Origin: Hydrogenophaga sp. A37
GTDB lineage: Bacteria > Pseudomonadota > Gammaproteobacteria > Burkholderiales > Burkholderiaceae_C
Direction of reading: 5' to 3'
DNA length: 64,000 nucleotides
NCBI RefSeq assembly: GCF_002001205.1
Contig: NZ_MUNZ01000101.1
Coordinates: 1-64,000, forward strand
A model generated the notes under the pieces. The model had not been told where the DNA came from. It did no database searches and was given only the letters and a program-made list of their open reading frames with translations. The translations under genes and the position numbers were made by a program. Below, one piece after another: positions 8,746-16,052 of this stretch; positions within the stretch are counted from its first letter, which is position 1, and each line of letters opens with the position of its first letter.

Positions 8746-10062
8746 TTATTTGATCTGCGAGAGCAGTTCGAGCTTGCCGCCCAGGGGGATGGCCGGCGCC
8801 AGCGCGTTGTTCACCACCACCAGTTCGTAGGGGTGCTTGGCCCCGTTCGCCGTGCGGCGCCACTGGCCACCGGCCAGCGCGGTTTTGGCCACGCTCTTGA
8901 TCGGGCTGTTCTTGAAGTCCACCCGGCCGACGATGGTGTCCAGGGTCATGTTCTGGATCGCATCGCGCACGGCTTTGCGGTCGAACGGATCAGCCGCCGT
9001 CTTGAGCGCGTGCAGGCCCACCTCCCACAGCGCGTGCACGTAGCCCAGCGGCTGTATCCACTGTTGGCCGGTGCCTTTCTCCCAGTCGGTCACCAGATCC
9101 CTGGCACTCTGACCGTTCAGCGAAGAACGGAACGGGAAGGTCGGCGCCCAGACCACCTCGGTGCTCATGCCGTTGCCGGCGTTGCCAAGCGCTTTCACGG
9201 CGCTGGGAAACGGGAATGCAGCCGCCACGCTCACCACCTCCGGCCGAAGGCCGCTCTGCTGTGCCTGCTTCCAGAAGGTGGCGAAATGGCTCTCGTACAC
9301 GAAGCCGCTGATGATCTGCGTGCCGCTGTTCTTGAACGTGCTCACCTGGTTCGAGAAGTCGTCGGCGGAGAGCTTGAAGAAGCCTCCTGTGGATTCCCGG
9401 TAGCCGCCGCTGCGGATCATGGCCGGCATGCCGCGCAACGGGTCGGCAAACGCCTGGCCCGCCGGGTTGTCCACATACAGCGTGCCGACTTGCTTGTTGG
9501 TCGTGACGCTGTCCCACATCGCGACGAATTGCTTGACCAGGTCGTCCGCGCCCCAGAAGAAGTGAAAGGAAAACGGAAACCCTTTGCTCACCTTGCCGTT
9601 CCGGGCAAACAGAAACGCTTGCCAGGGCGACATGGTGCTCACCATGGGAATGCCGTGCACATCGCACAGCTGCCCCGCAATGGTGCTGGCGTCACCGTCT
9701 TGCACCAGCATCAGGTCCACCTTGTCGCGCAGCACCAAGTCTTGCGCCACCTGCATCGACCGGTTGGCCTCGGACTGGTTGTCTTTCATGATGATTTCGA
9801 CCGGCAGGCGCTTGCCACCCGCCACCTCGATGCCGTCCTTCAACAACGCACGCATGCGCGCCAGGTGCCATTCGTCGGCGACACCGAACGGCGCCCTCGG
9901 ACCGGACAGGGCGGTGATGTAGCCGATGCGCAGCGTCTTCTGTTGCGCGATGGCGAAACCAGGCAAGGCGCTGGCGGCGGTGAGGGCGACCGAGGTCTTC
10001 AGGAAGTCTCGGCGGGGTGCCGGTGCAAAAGGCGTGGGGAAGGGCTTGGGCTGGTCGGTCAT
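8746..10062 (-). CDS. LIV-type ABC transporter substrate-binding protein with Tat-like signal
   Basis: Periplasmic receptor of 438 aa. The N terminus carries a twin-arginine motif, RRDFLK (Arg17-Arg18), and a hydrophobic stretch ending AIAQ, so Tat export is likely. The mature part starts TLRIGYITALSGP. The block TMSPWQAFLF and a later FHFFWGADD motif also occur, nearly identical, in the receptor at 50485-51771, so the two transport systems in this window are sisters. Located 37 bp downstream of a CobW-family GTPase and 10 bp upstream of livG. Ligand unknown. Confidence 0.93.
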   Translation of the reverse strand: MTDQPKPFPTPFAPAPRRDFLKTSVALTAASALPGFAIAQQKTLRIGYITALSGPRAPFGVADEWHLARMRALLKDGIEVAGGKRLPVEIIMKDNQSEANRSMQVAQDLVLRDKVDLMLVQDGDASTIAGQLCDVHGIPMVSTMSPWQAFLFARNGKVSKGFPFSFHFFWGADDLVKQFVAMWDSVTTNKQVGTLYVDNPAGQAFADPLRGMPAMIRSGGYRESTGGFFKLSADDFSNQVSTFKNSGTQIISGFVYESHFATFWKQAQQSGLRPEVVSVAAAFPFPSAVKALGNAGNGMSTEVVWAPTFPFRSSLNGQSARDLVTDWEKGTGQQWIQPLGYVHALWEVGLHALKTAADPFDRKAVRDAIQNMTLDTIVGRVDFKNSPIKSVAKTALAGGQWRRTANGAKHPYELVVVNNALAPAIPLGGKLELLSQIK

Positions 10063-10099
10063 GGTGGTGCTCCGGGGAAGTGGGTTGAACGGGCGACGG

Positions 10100-11161
10100 T
10101 CAGGTCAACGAGGGCGCGGCGCGGGCGCCGGTGAACTTGTGCAGCGTGTTTTGAATCACCTGAGGCTCCATGCCCTGGGTGATGAACACGAGCCGCGAGC
10201 GGCGGTCGGCATCGGGCCAGGCCGGCAGGGACACCGGGGGATGGACCAGGTGCTGCGCGGCATGCACCACGAGCGGCCGTTCCGGGTCTTCGGCGATGTG
10301 GATCAGGCCCTTGAAGCGCAGCAGGCGCTCGCCGCGCATGGCGGTCAGCAGACCCAGCCAGTGCCGGAAGGCCTCGTTTTCGAAGGGCTCGTCCACGGTC
10401 AGGCAGAGGGTCTGGATGTCGCTGGCGTGGGGGCGATGCGCGCGCTGGAACAGCGATCCGGTGCGGGCCTTGGCCGCGCTGAACAGCCAGGTGCCGGCGC
10501 CCGGCGCGGGGGCGTCCGGCGGTTGCTGAGAGAGAAAGGGGTTGTGAAGGTTTTCCAGGTAGAGCAGGTGCTCGGACCGCAGCGCGCCGTGGTTCACCCG
10601 GTGCTGGGGTGCGCTGGGGTTGATGCGCGCCAGGCGCTGCTCCAGCTGTTCCCGTGCCACCGCTTGCACCAGATCGCACTTGCTCAGCAGCAGCGCGTCG
10701 GCCACGGCCACCTGCCGCCGGGCCTCCTCGTGCTGGTCGAGGGTGGCAAAACCATTGAAGGCATCAACCACCGCGACCACGCCCGCCAGCCGGAAGTCGC
10801 GGGCGAGCGCCGGATGGGTCGTCAGCGTGTGCATCACCGGCAGGGGGTCGGCCAGCCCGGTGGTCTCCACCACCACACGCTCGAAGTGCAGCTCCTTGCG
10901 TTGCCGGCGCGCCAGCAGGTCCGTCAGGGTCAGCGTCAGGTCCTCGCGCACCGAGCAGCACAGGCAGCCGCTTTTGAGCAGGCGAACATGGGGCGCGACG
11001 TGCTGCACCAGCAGGTGGTCCAGCCCGGTCTCGCCCAGCTCGTTGATGATCACGGCCGTGTGGCGCCACTCCTCGCGCTGCATCAGTTGCTGCAGCAGCG
11101 TGGTCTTGCCGCTGCCCAGAAAACCGGTGAGCACGGTCACCGGAAGACGCGGGTCGTTCAT
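10100..11161 (-). CDS. COG0523/CobW-family (G3E) GTP-binding metallochaperone
   Basis: G3E-class P-loop GTPase of 353 aa. Walker A is GFLGSGKTT (13-21), the metal-binding CLCC motif is at 66-69 within KSGCLCCSVRED, ETTGLADP is the G3E Walker B region, and a CobW C-terminal domain follows. Family members deliver Zn, Co or Fe to client metalloenzymes. It sits in one operon with a metal-dependent amidohydrolase (upstream) and a LIV transporter (downstream), so the amidohydrolase is the obvious candidate client. ATG 11159-11161 gives the usual short N terminus. The client is inferred from context only. Confidence 0.9.
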   Translation of the reverse strand: MNDPRLPVTVLTGFLGSGKTTLLQQLMQREEWRHTAVIINELGETGLDHLLVQHVAPHVRLLKSGCLCCSVREDLTLTLTDLLARRQRKELHFERVVVETTGLADPLPVMHTLTTHPALARDFRLAGVVAVVDAFNGFATLDQHEEARRQVAVADALLLSKCDLVQAVAREQLEQRLARINPSAPQHRVNHGALRSEHLLYLENLHNPFLSQQPPDAPAPGAGTWLFSAAKARTGSLFQRAHRPHASDIQTLCLTVDEPFENEAFRHWLGLLTAMRGERLLRFKGLIHIAEDPERPLVVHAAQHLVHPPVSLPAWPDADRRSRLVFITQGMEPQVIQNTLHKFTGARAAPSLT

Positions 11162-11229
11162 GTCAACGCTCCATGGCGCCGGAGCGCCAGCCCGATGCAT
11201 GGAAGGGTGCCGCCCAGGGCGCCGCCGGG

Positions 11230-11283
11230 CCGGCTTCGCCGGACGGCCAGTGCCGCCCCCTTGAGGGGGTCGCGCGAAGCGCG
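11230..11283. repeat. three consecutive short hairpins (Burkholderiales-type intergenic repeat)
   Basis: Between the amidohydrolase and CobW genes: CCGGC-TTC-GCCGG with its flanking base (11230-11242), CCCCC-TTGA-GGGGG (11256-11269) and CGCGC-GAA-GCGCG (11271-11283). All three are perfect stems. Such GC hairpin strings recur in intergenic DNA of this bacterial group. One may act as a transcript stabiliser or partial terminator within the operon. Confidence 0.55.
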
Positions 11284-11293
11284 GCGGGGGTGT

Positions 11294-12931
11294 TCATTGC
11301 CCATACACGCAGCGGCCTTCGAACCAGGTCTGCAGCACCCGGGTCTGGCCCAGTTGGTTGGGGTCGATGTCGAAGACCCGGCGGTCCAGCACCGCCAGGT
11401 CGGCCGACTTGCCGACCTGGATGGAGCCCGCCCGGTCCGCCAGGCCGGTGGCCTGGGCGGCGTTGACGGTGTAGGCGCGCAGCGCGTCCTGCACGCCGAT
11501 GGCCTGTTCGGGCACCAGCGCACCCTCGACCCGGCCCGACGGGTCGCGCCGCGTGACCATGCCCTGCATGGCCGGCCAGGGGCTGGGGTCGGGCACCACG
11601 GGCCAGTCCGAACCGCCGGCGATCAAGGCACCGGCCTTGACCAGCGAGCGGATGGGCGCCATGCGGTCGACGATGGACTGGGCCACGGTGGTGCGGATGG
11701 CGTCGATGATCACGCTCGGGAACCACAGCGGGGGCGAGAGGTCGGCCACGACGTTGAGCTCGGCAAAGCGCGGGATCTCGGCCGGGTCGATGAAGGTCGC
11801 GTGCGCGATGTGGTGCTGAAGACCCGGGCCGTTGAAGCTGCGCAGCACGTCGATGGCATCGAGCGCCGCGCGCGTGGACGCATCGCCGGTGCAGTGGATC
11901 TTGACCCGGATGTTCTTCTGTTCGCAGTCGGCCAGCACGCGGGCCAGTTGCGGCACAGTCAGTGTGGTGCCGCCCCGGAAGCAGCAGCCGTGCACCGCAT
12001 CGGGCAGGTAGGGCTCCAGCATGGCGGCGGTGCGTGAGGTGGGCACGCCGTCGAGGAAGATCTTGCCGGCGTCGGGCAGGAAGTGCCGGGTCCGGAATTG
12101 ATCTCGCAGGGCCTGCAGCTCGTCCGGCATTTCACCGGGCGCCAGCGGGGCCTCCGTCATGGGCAGGGAACCCATGACCCAGGCGCTCAGGCGTCCTTCG
12201 TCGTCCAGGGTCTTGAGGGCACGCATCACCGCGCGCGTCGTGAGGGCCTCTTGCATGCCGGTGACGCCGACGGCGTTCAGGCGTTTGACCGCGTGTGCCG
12301 CTGCCTCCACGTCGAGCCGGGGTTCGGCATCCAGCGCGCTCGCCACCGCCATCTCCACCAGGCTGCAGGCGGCCTCCAGCAGCAGGCCGGTGGCTTCACC
12401 GGTGGTTGGGTCGCGCACGATGCTGCCGTTGGTGGGGTCCGGCGTGTCGTTGTCGATGCCCGCGGCGGCCAGGGCCGCGGTGCTCACGAAACGGTTGTGG
12501 TGGGAGTCGTCCCGCAGCATCACCGGGCGGCCGCCCGCGGCCTCGTCCAGCCGCAGTCGGGCGCTTCGATCCATCTGGCCGATCAGTGCCGAGCCCCAGA
12601 TGCCGCCCACGATCCATTCACTGGGGGCCTTGCTCTTCGCGGCCACGCGAACCGCGTCCAGCACCTGGTCCAGACTGAAGAAGGGCGGCACGAACATCTC
12701 GTAAAGCTCGGCGCGGCCGGCCCAGACAAAGTGGTTGTGCACGTCCAGAAGGCCCGGGGTGACCATCTCTCCGGGCAGGCGCACGAGGGGTGCGTCCGGC
12801 AGCGCCTGGCGGGCGTCTTCCATGGAGCCCACGGCCACGATGCGGCCGTCGCGGACCGCAATGGCCTCGGCCCACGGACGGCTCTTGTCCATGGTGCAGA
12901 TCAGGGGATGGTGCAGGATGATTTCTGGCAT
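11294..12931 (-). CDS. amidohydrolase (YtcJ-like, Amidohydro_3)
   Basis: Metal-dependent hydrolase of 545 aa in the amidohydrolase superfamily. It has the strand-1 metal motif HNH (in LLDVHNHF, near residue 65), an IHCTGDAS motif, an AHATF His and a C-terminal GGSDWPVV Asp-containing motif. This is the YtcJ/exoenzyme-regulatory layout rather than dihydroorotase or urease. The reaction is hydrolysis of an amide, N-formyl or similar bond; the substrate is unknown. It is the first gene of the operon running to 4362 and is divergent from a LuxR-type regulator whose ATG is 91 bp away. The downstream CobW GTPase may supply its metal. Confidence 0.9.
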   Translation of the reverse strand: MPEIILHHPLICTMDKSRPWAEAIAVRDGRIVAVGSMEDARQALPDAPLVRLPGEMVTPGLLDVHNHFVWAGRAELYEMFVPPFFSLDQVLDAVRVAAKSKAPSEWIVGGIWGSALIGQMDRSARLRLDEAAGGRPVMLRDDSHHNRFVSTAALAAAGIDNDTPDPTNGSIVRDPTTGEATGLLLEAACSLVEMAVASALDAEPRLDVEAAAHAVKRLNAVGVTGMQEALTTRAVMRALKTLDDEGRLSAWVMGSLPMTEAPLAPGEMPDELQALRDQFRTRHFLPDAGKIFLDGVPTSRTAAMLEPYLPDAVHGCCFRGGTTLTVPQLARVLADCEQKNIRVKIHCTGDASTRAALDAIDVLRSFNGPGLQHHIAHATFIDPAEIPRFAELNVVADLSPPLWFPSVIIDAIRTTVAQSIVDRMAPIRSLVKAGALIAGGSDWPVVPDPSPWPAMQGMVTRRDPSGRVEGALVPEQAIGVQDALRAYTVNAAQATGLADRAGSIQVGKSADLAVLDRRVFDIDPNQLGQTRVLQTWFEGRCVYGQ

Positions 12932-13022
12932 GGCGATTGCTCTGACTCAGGTTGATAAAAGGAGCGCATGGGCAGGGAATCCACCCTTGCGATGCGTCGG
13001 TTGCTCGTTAATCTTTCGCACC

Positions 13023-14156
13023 ATGTCGATCACCCCACCCGCCTTCCTGAGAAAACCCGATGAGCTGATGCTGGACGTGTACGCCGGTGCTGCGCAGCCG
13101 GCACGGTGGGTGCGGTCGATGGACCGCCTGTGCAGCCTCACCGGTGCCCAGTCGGCCGTGGTGCAGGCCTTTCGTTTCGAGGGTGGACAGGCGCAGGTGC
13201 TGTGGTCCGCGCAGGACTCGCGCACCCAGGCGGTCACCTCGGTGCAGTCGCCCGATCTCAACACCGGTGACAACCCGCGCCTGGACCAGCGCCGCGTGCT
13301 GCGCGGGCTGGACCGGGTGGCCAGCGACGAGCTGCTGTTCGACCCCGACGACGAGGCCCGTCCCCGGTTGCAGCAGCGGCTGGCCACGCTGGGCCTGGGC
13401 CGCTTCATCGGCACCCTTCAGGACGTGGGCCGGGGCGTGTACCTGGGCCTGGCCCTGCACCGCGCGGTGCATGACGACAGCGATTTTTCTGCCGAGCACA
13501 TCAACCGGCTGGCCGAACTGGCGCCGCACATCGGGCAGGCATTTCTGCTGACCGACCAGCTGCAGGCGTCCATGGAGCGCGACGAGCGCTTGCGCGGCCT
13601 GCTGGACAGCCTGTGTTTCGGCGTCGTGCTGTGCAGCGAGAACGGCCGCGTGCAGTGGGTGAACCGGCAGGCCACGGCCCTGCTGGCGCCCGGCGCGGCC
13701 CTGTGCCTGCAGGGAGACCATCTGTATGGACGCATCGCCCAGGACACCCAGGCGTTGCTGGCGGCGCTGTCGGCGGCCATGCGCGCGGGACCACAGCGGG
13801 TGGGCTATCTGCGGCTGGGCGAAGGCGCACAGGCCTTGCATGTGGCCATCCGGCCAGGCGATGATCCCGGCTCGCTGATGCTGGTGCTGTCCTCGGCTGC
13901 GGTGGCGCTGGAAATGCCCGCCGGCGCCCTGGAGAACCTGTTCGGACTCACCCCGACCGAGGCCCGACTGCTGGGAGCCATCGCGACCGGCAGCACCGTG
14001 GAGGCGTACGCGCAACTGCGTGGCGTCTCGGTGGGTACCGCACGGGTGCAGCTCAAGCAGATCCAGTCCAAAACAGGGCGGCACCGGCAGTCCGACCTGG
14101 TGCGGCTGGTGCTGTCGTCTGCTGCGGCCCATCTGACGGTCCCTCGCCAGGGTTGA
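13023..14156 (+). CDS. LuxR-type HTH transcriptional regulator
   Basis: Transcription factor of 377 aa with a C-terminal LuxR/FixJ-type helix-turn-helix: FGLTPTEARLLGAI, then a recognition region near GVSVGTARVQLKQI (about residues 300-360). The N-terminal two thirds lack a receiver domain (no Asp phosphorylation pattern). A PAS-like segment is suggested around LLDSLCFGVVLCSENGRV. It is divergent from the amidohydrolase operon and convergent with an outer-membrane protein gene ending 3 bp away. Both are plausible targets. ATG 13023 is chosen; the frame open further upstream has no start signal and would run into the amidohydrolase gene. Confidence 0.88.
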   Translation: MSITPPAFLRKPDELMLDVYAGAAQPARWVRSMDRLCSLTGAQSAVVQAFRFEGGQAQVLWSAQDSRTQAVTSVQSPDLNTGDNPRLDQRRVLRGLDRVASDELLFDPDDEARPRLQQRLATLGLGRFIGTLQDVGRGVYLGLALHRAVHDDSDFSAEHINRLAELAPHIGQAFLLTDQLQASMERDERLRGLLDSLCFGVVLCSENGRVQWVNRQATALLAPGAALCLQGDHLYGRIAQDTQALLAALSAAMRAGPQRVGYLRLGEGAQALHVAIRPGDDPGSLMLVLSSAAVALEMPAGALENLFGLTPTEARLLGAIATGSTVEAYAQLRGVSVGTARVQLKQIQSKTGRHRQSDLVRLVLSSAAAHLTVPRQG

Positions 14157-14158
14157 GG

Positions 14159-15100
14159 TCAGAACGACCACGCCGCGCGCACCGCGAGGTGTGTGCCCTG
14201 GGTGCGGTTTCGGGCACCGAACTCCTTGTAGACGTGCGCCCAGAACACCGGCCAGTCCGAACCGGGGTCGAAGAAGCTGATGGCCGGGCCCAGCGCCATC
14301 ACGCGGGAGCGGTTGCCGTCCTGGAAGCGGGCTCCATTGACCTTGTCGTCGCTGAGCTGCTGGTTCAGGTAGCCACCGACGCCGAGGGTCCAGGGCCCCA
14401 CGTGCTGACCGACGGCGAACTCGTGCTGGTACTCGATGCCCGACCGGTACTGCGTGTCCTTGTTCTTGCCGTGGACGTTCAACTGGATGTTGGAGGACAC
14501 TTCCAGCCCGCTGGGGCCGATCCAGGTGAAGGACACGGCGGGTGATGCGGTCCAGTGGTTGGAGCCCGAATTGATCAGGCGGTCCGCCTTGTAGGAACCG
14601 GTGGGCAGTTGCAGTTCGACGCGGCCAGTGACGAACAGGCCGGGTGAAGGGGTCCACTTCACCACCACCGGGGCGACGGTGATGTCGCCCACGGCGGCGT
14701 TGGTTCCCTTGAGGGGCATCGGACCGACCGGCGTGGGAATCGTGAGCCGGTTGCTCATGTCCAGGTAGGGCACCACGGCCATGAAGGCGTAGGTTCCACC
14801 GAGCAGCGGAACGTCGGTGGTCTTGACGATGGCCAGCGATGCGCTTTGGACCTTGAGCTTGATGCTGACCGGGGACCGCTCACCCCGGGTGTCGCGAAGC
14901 TGGCTGGCGCTGTAGCTGGCGCCGCGCACGCCGACGGTGGCGGCGAGCGACGACGGAGGCAGGGTGCCCGCGCCGAATTCAAAGATGCCGATGGGCGTGA
15001 TGGGTGCGCCGTTTTCGACGCTCTGGGCGGTGGAGGCCACGCACGCAAGCGCGACGGCCATCAAGGGATGGGTGAAGTGGAAGGCGGGTTTGCGGTGCAT
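14159..15100 (-). CDS. SphA/phenol MetA-pathway-like outer-membrane protein
   Basis: Predicted outer-membrane beta-barrel of 313 aa. It has a Sec signal peptide (HPLMAVALACVASTAQS), a glycine- and aromatic-rich body with alternating strands, and a terminal aromatic residue (RAAWSF) as needed for barrel insertion. The start ENGAPITPIGIFEFGAG and the block VAPVVVKWTPSPGLFVTGRVELQLPTG-like segments match the 'MetA-pathway of phenol degradation'/SphA family, thought to help entry of hydrophobic substrates. ATG 15100 is preferred because it directly precedes the signal peptide. A 22-bp dyad lies about 80 bp upstream. Confidence 0.8.
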   Translation of the reverse strand: MHRKPAFHFTHPLMAVALACVASTAQSVENGAPITPIGIFEFGAGTLPPSSLAATVGVRGASYSASQLRDTRGERSPVSIKLKVQSASLAIVKTTDVPLLGGTYAFMAVVPYLDMSNRLTIPTPVGPMPLKGTNAAVGDITVAPVVVKWTPSPGLFVTGRVELQLPTGSYKADRLINSGSNHWTASPAVSFTWIGPSGLEVSSNIQLNVHGKNKDTQYRSGIEYQHEFAVGQHVGPWTLGVGGYLNQQLSDDKVNGARFQDGNRSRVMALGPAISFFDPGSDWPVFWAHVYKEFGARNRTQGTHLAVRAAWSF

Positions 15101-15178
15101 GGGCTGGCCTCTGGGTGGTGTGTGTGGGGGTCGGACGAAATCCACAGACCAGAGGTTAGGCAGCGCAAGGGCATCGGG

Positions 15179-15200
15179 CACCTACCAAACGGGATAGGTG
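15179..15200. promoter_or_regulatory. inverted repeat resembling a LuxR-type operator
   Basis: CACCTA (15179-15184) and TAGGTG (15195-15200) form a perfect 6-bp dyad separated by 10 bp, with an additional matching C/G pair inside. It lies about 80 bp upstream of the outer-membrane protein start at 15100. The ~20-bp size fits LuxR-family sites, and a LuxR-type gene lies next door. The link is inference. Confidence 0.35.
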
Positions 15201-15241
15201 GCGACTGGGGTTTGTATGGGATCGACGGCCCCGGTGTATCT

Positions 15242-15430
15242 CCTTTGGGGGGAACGGACATGCTCAAAGGGCGCTTGCAGGCCGACGGCCTGCTGCTCAA
15301 TGGCCGCCCTGTGCTGCCGTGCGCGTCGGTGCTCAGTGATCACGTCGGTGCCGAGCACGTCTACGGTGTCCGTCCGGAGCACTTCCGGTTGGACGATGCG
15401 GGATTCGAGGCTACGGACGAGGTGATCGGA
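15242..15430 (+). pseudogene. remnant of an UgpC/MalK-type ABC ATPase (TOBE domain)
   Basis: In the + strand frame containing ATG 15260, the translation reads LKGRLQADGLLLNG, later YGVRPEHFRLDDAGFEA and DEVIGP. This is the hallmark GVRPEH segment and surrounding TOBE region of CUT1-family sugar/glycerol-3-phosphate ABC ATPases. Nothing of the nucleotide-binding domain is present upstream and the similarity dissolves after about 15430, so this is a decayed C-terminal fragment. It shows that the gap between two minus-strand genes is a scar of a lost transporter gene. Confidence 0.5.
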
Positions 15431-15479
15431 CCCCGCCAGCGGGCAGCGCGTCTGACGCCGCGCGGCCACTGTCCCGGGG

Positions 15480-15974
15480 TCAGCGCTGGTGCGGAAACAA
15501 CCGTTCGATGGGGCAGTGGGCTTTGATGAACGGCGACTTGATGACGATGTAGCTGAAGTACTTCGCGATCCCGATGTTGCTTTCCAGCAGTTCCTCAACG
15601 ACCTCCTGGTAGTGGTTGACACCCCGTGTCAGGAACCGCAAAAGGTAGTCGTAGCCTCCGCTCACCAAGTGGCATTCCAGCACCTCGTCCACTTCGCGGA
15701 TGGCCGCCTCGAAGCGGGCGAAGTCCTCGCGGCGGTGGTCGGCCAGCGTGACTTCGGTGAACACGGTGAGCGTGTCGCCCAGCTTTTCCAGTCGCAGGTG
15801 CGCGCCGTAGCCGGCGATGTAGCCCGCCTGTTCCAGCCGCTTGACCCGGATGAGGCAAGGACTGGGCGACAGACCCACCGCGTCGGCCAGGTCCACATTG
15901 GTCATGCGCCCGTTTTTCTGCAGCTGCGCCAGGATGCGCAGGTCGAGGCGGTCGATCTTGGTGGCGTCGTTCAT
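15480..15974 (-). CDS. Lrp/AsnC-family transcriptional regulator
   Basis: Regulator of 164 aa with the standard two-domain layout. The N-terminal winged HTH reads LDLRILAQLQKNGRMTNVDLADAVGLSPSPCLIRVKRLE in pieces, and a C-terminal RAM/AsnC ligand domain contains VSGGYDYLLRF. It lies 78 bp downstream of an omega-type aminotransferase on the same strand and is its likely regulator. Amino acids are the usual effectors. GTG 15977 directly precedes ATG 15974; the ATG is chosen because of AGGAC 5-9 bases upstream. Paralogous to the Lrp gene at 20951. Confidence 0.93.
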   Translation of the reverse strand: MNDATKIDRLDLRILAQLQKNGRMTNVDLADAVGLSPSPCLIRVKRLEQAGYIAGYGAHLRLEKLGDTLTVFTEVTLADHRREDFARFEAAIREVDEVLECHLVSGGYDYLLRFLTRGVNHYQEVVEELLESNIGIAKYFSYIVIKSPFIKAHCPIERLFPHQR

Positions 15975-15997
15975 CACGGTGTCCTGTGGACTGTTGG

Positions 15998-16011
15998 GAA
16001 TGTTTGTATTC
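15998..16011. promoter_or_regulatory. possible Lrp autoregulatory dyad
   Basis: GAATGTTTGTATTC is a near-palindrome (GAAT-N6-ATTC) and AT-rich against a GC-rich background. It sits 24 bp upstream of the Lrp-family start at 15974. Placement and AT content suit an Lrp/AsnC site. Confidence 0.25.
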
Positions 16012-16052
16012 TGCCGCTGCGCTGGTGCTTGAATGCTATGGAATACCAGTGT

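Noticed and set aside
9926..12037. Open frame of 703 codons on the plus strand
   Set aside because: Antisense shadow of the receptor, CobW and amidohydrolase genes; no recognisable domain.
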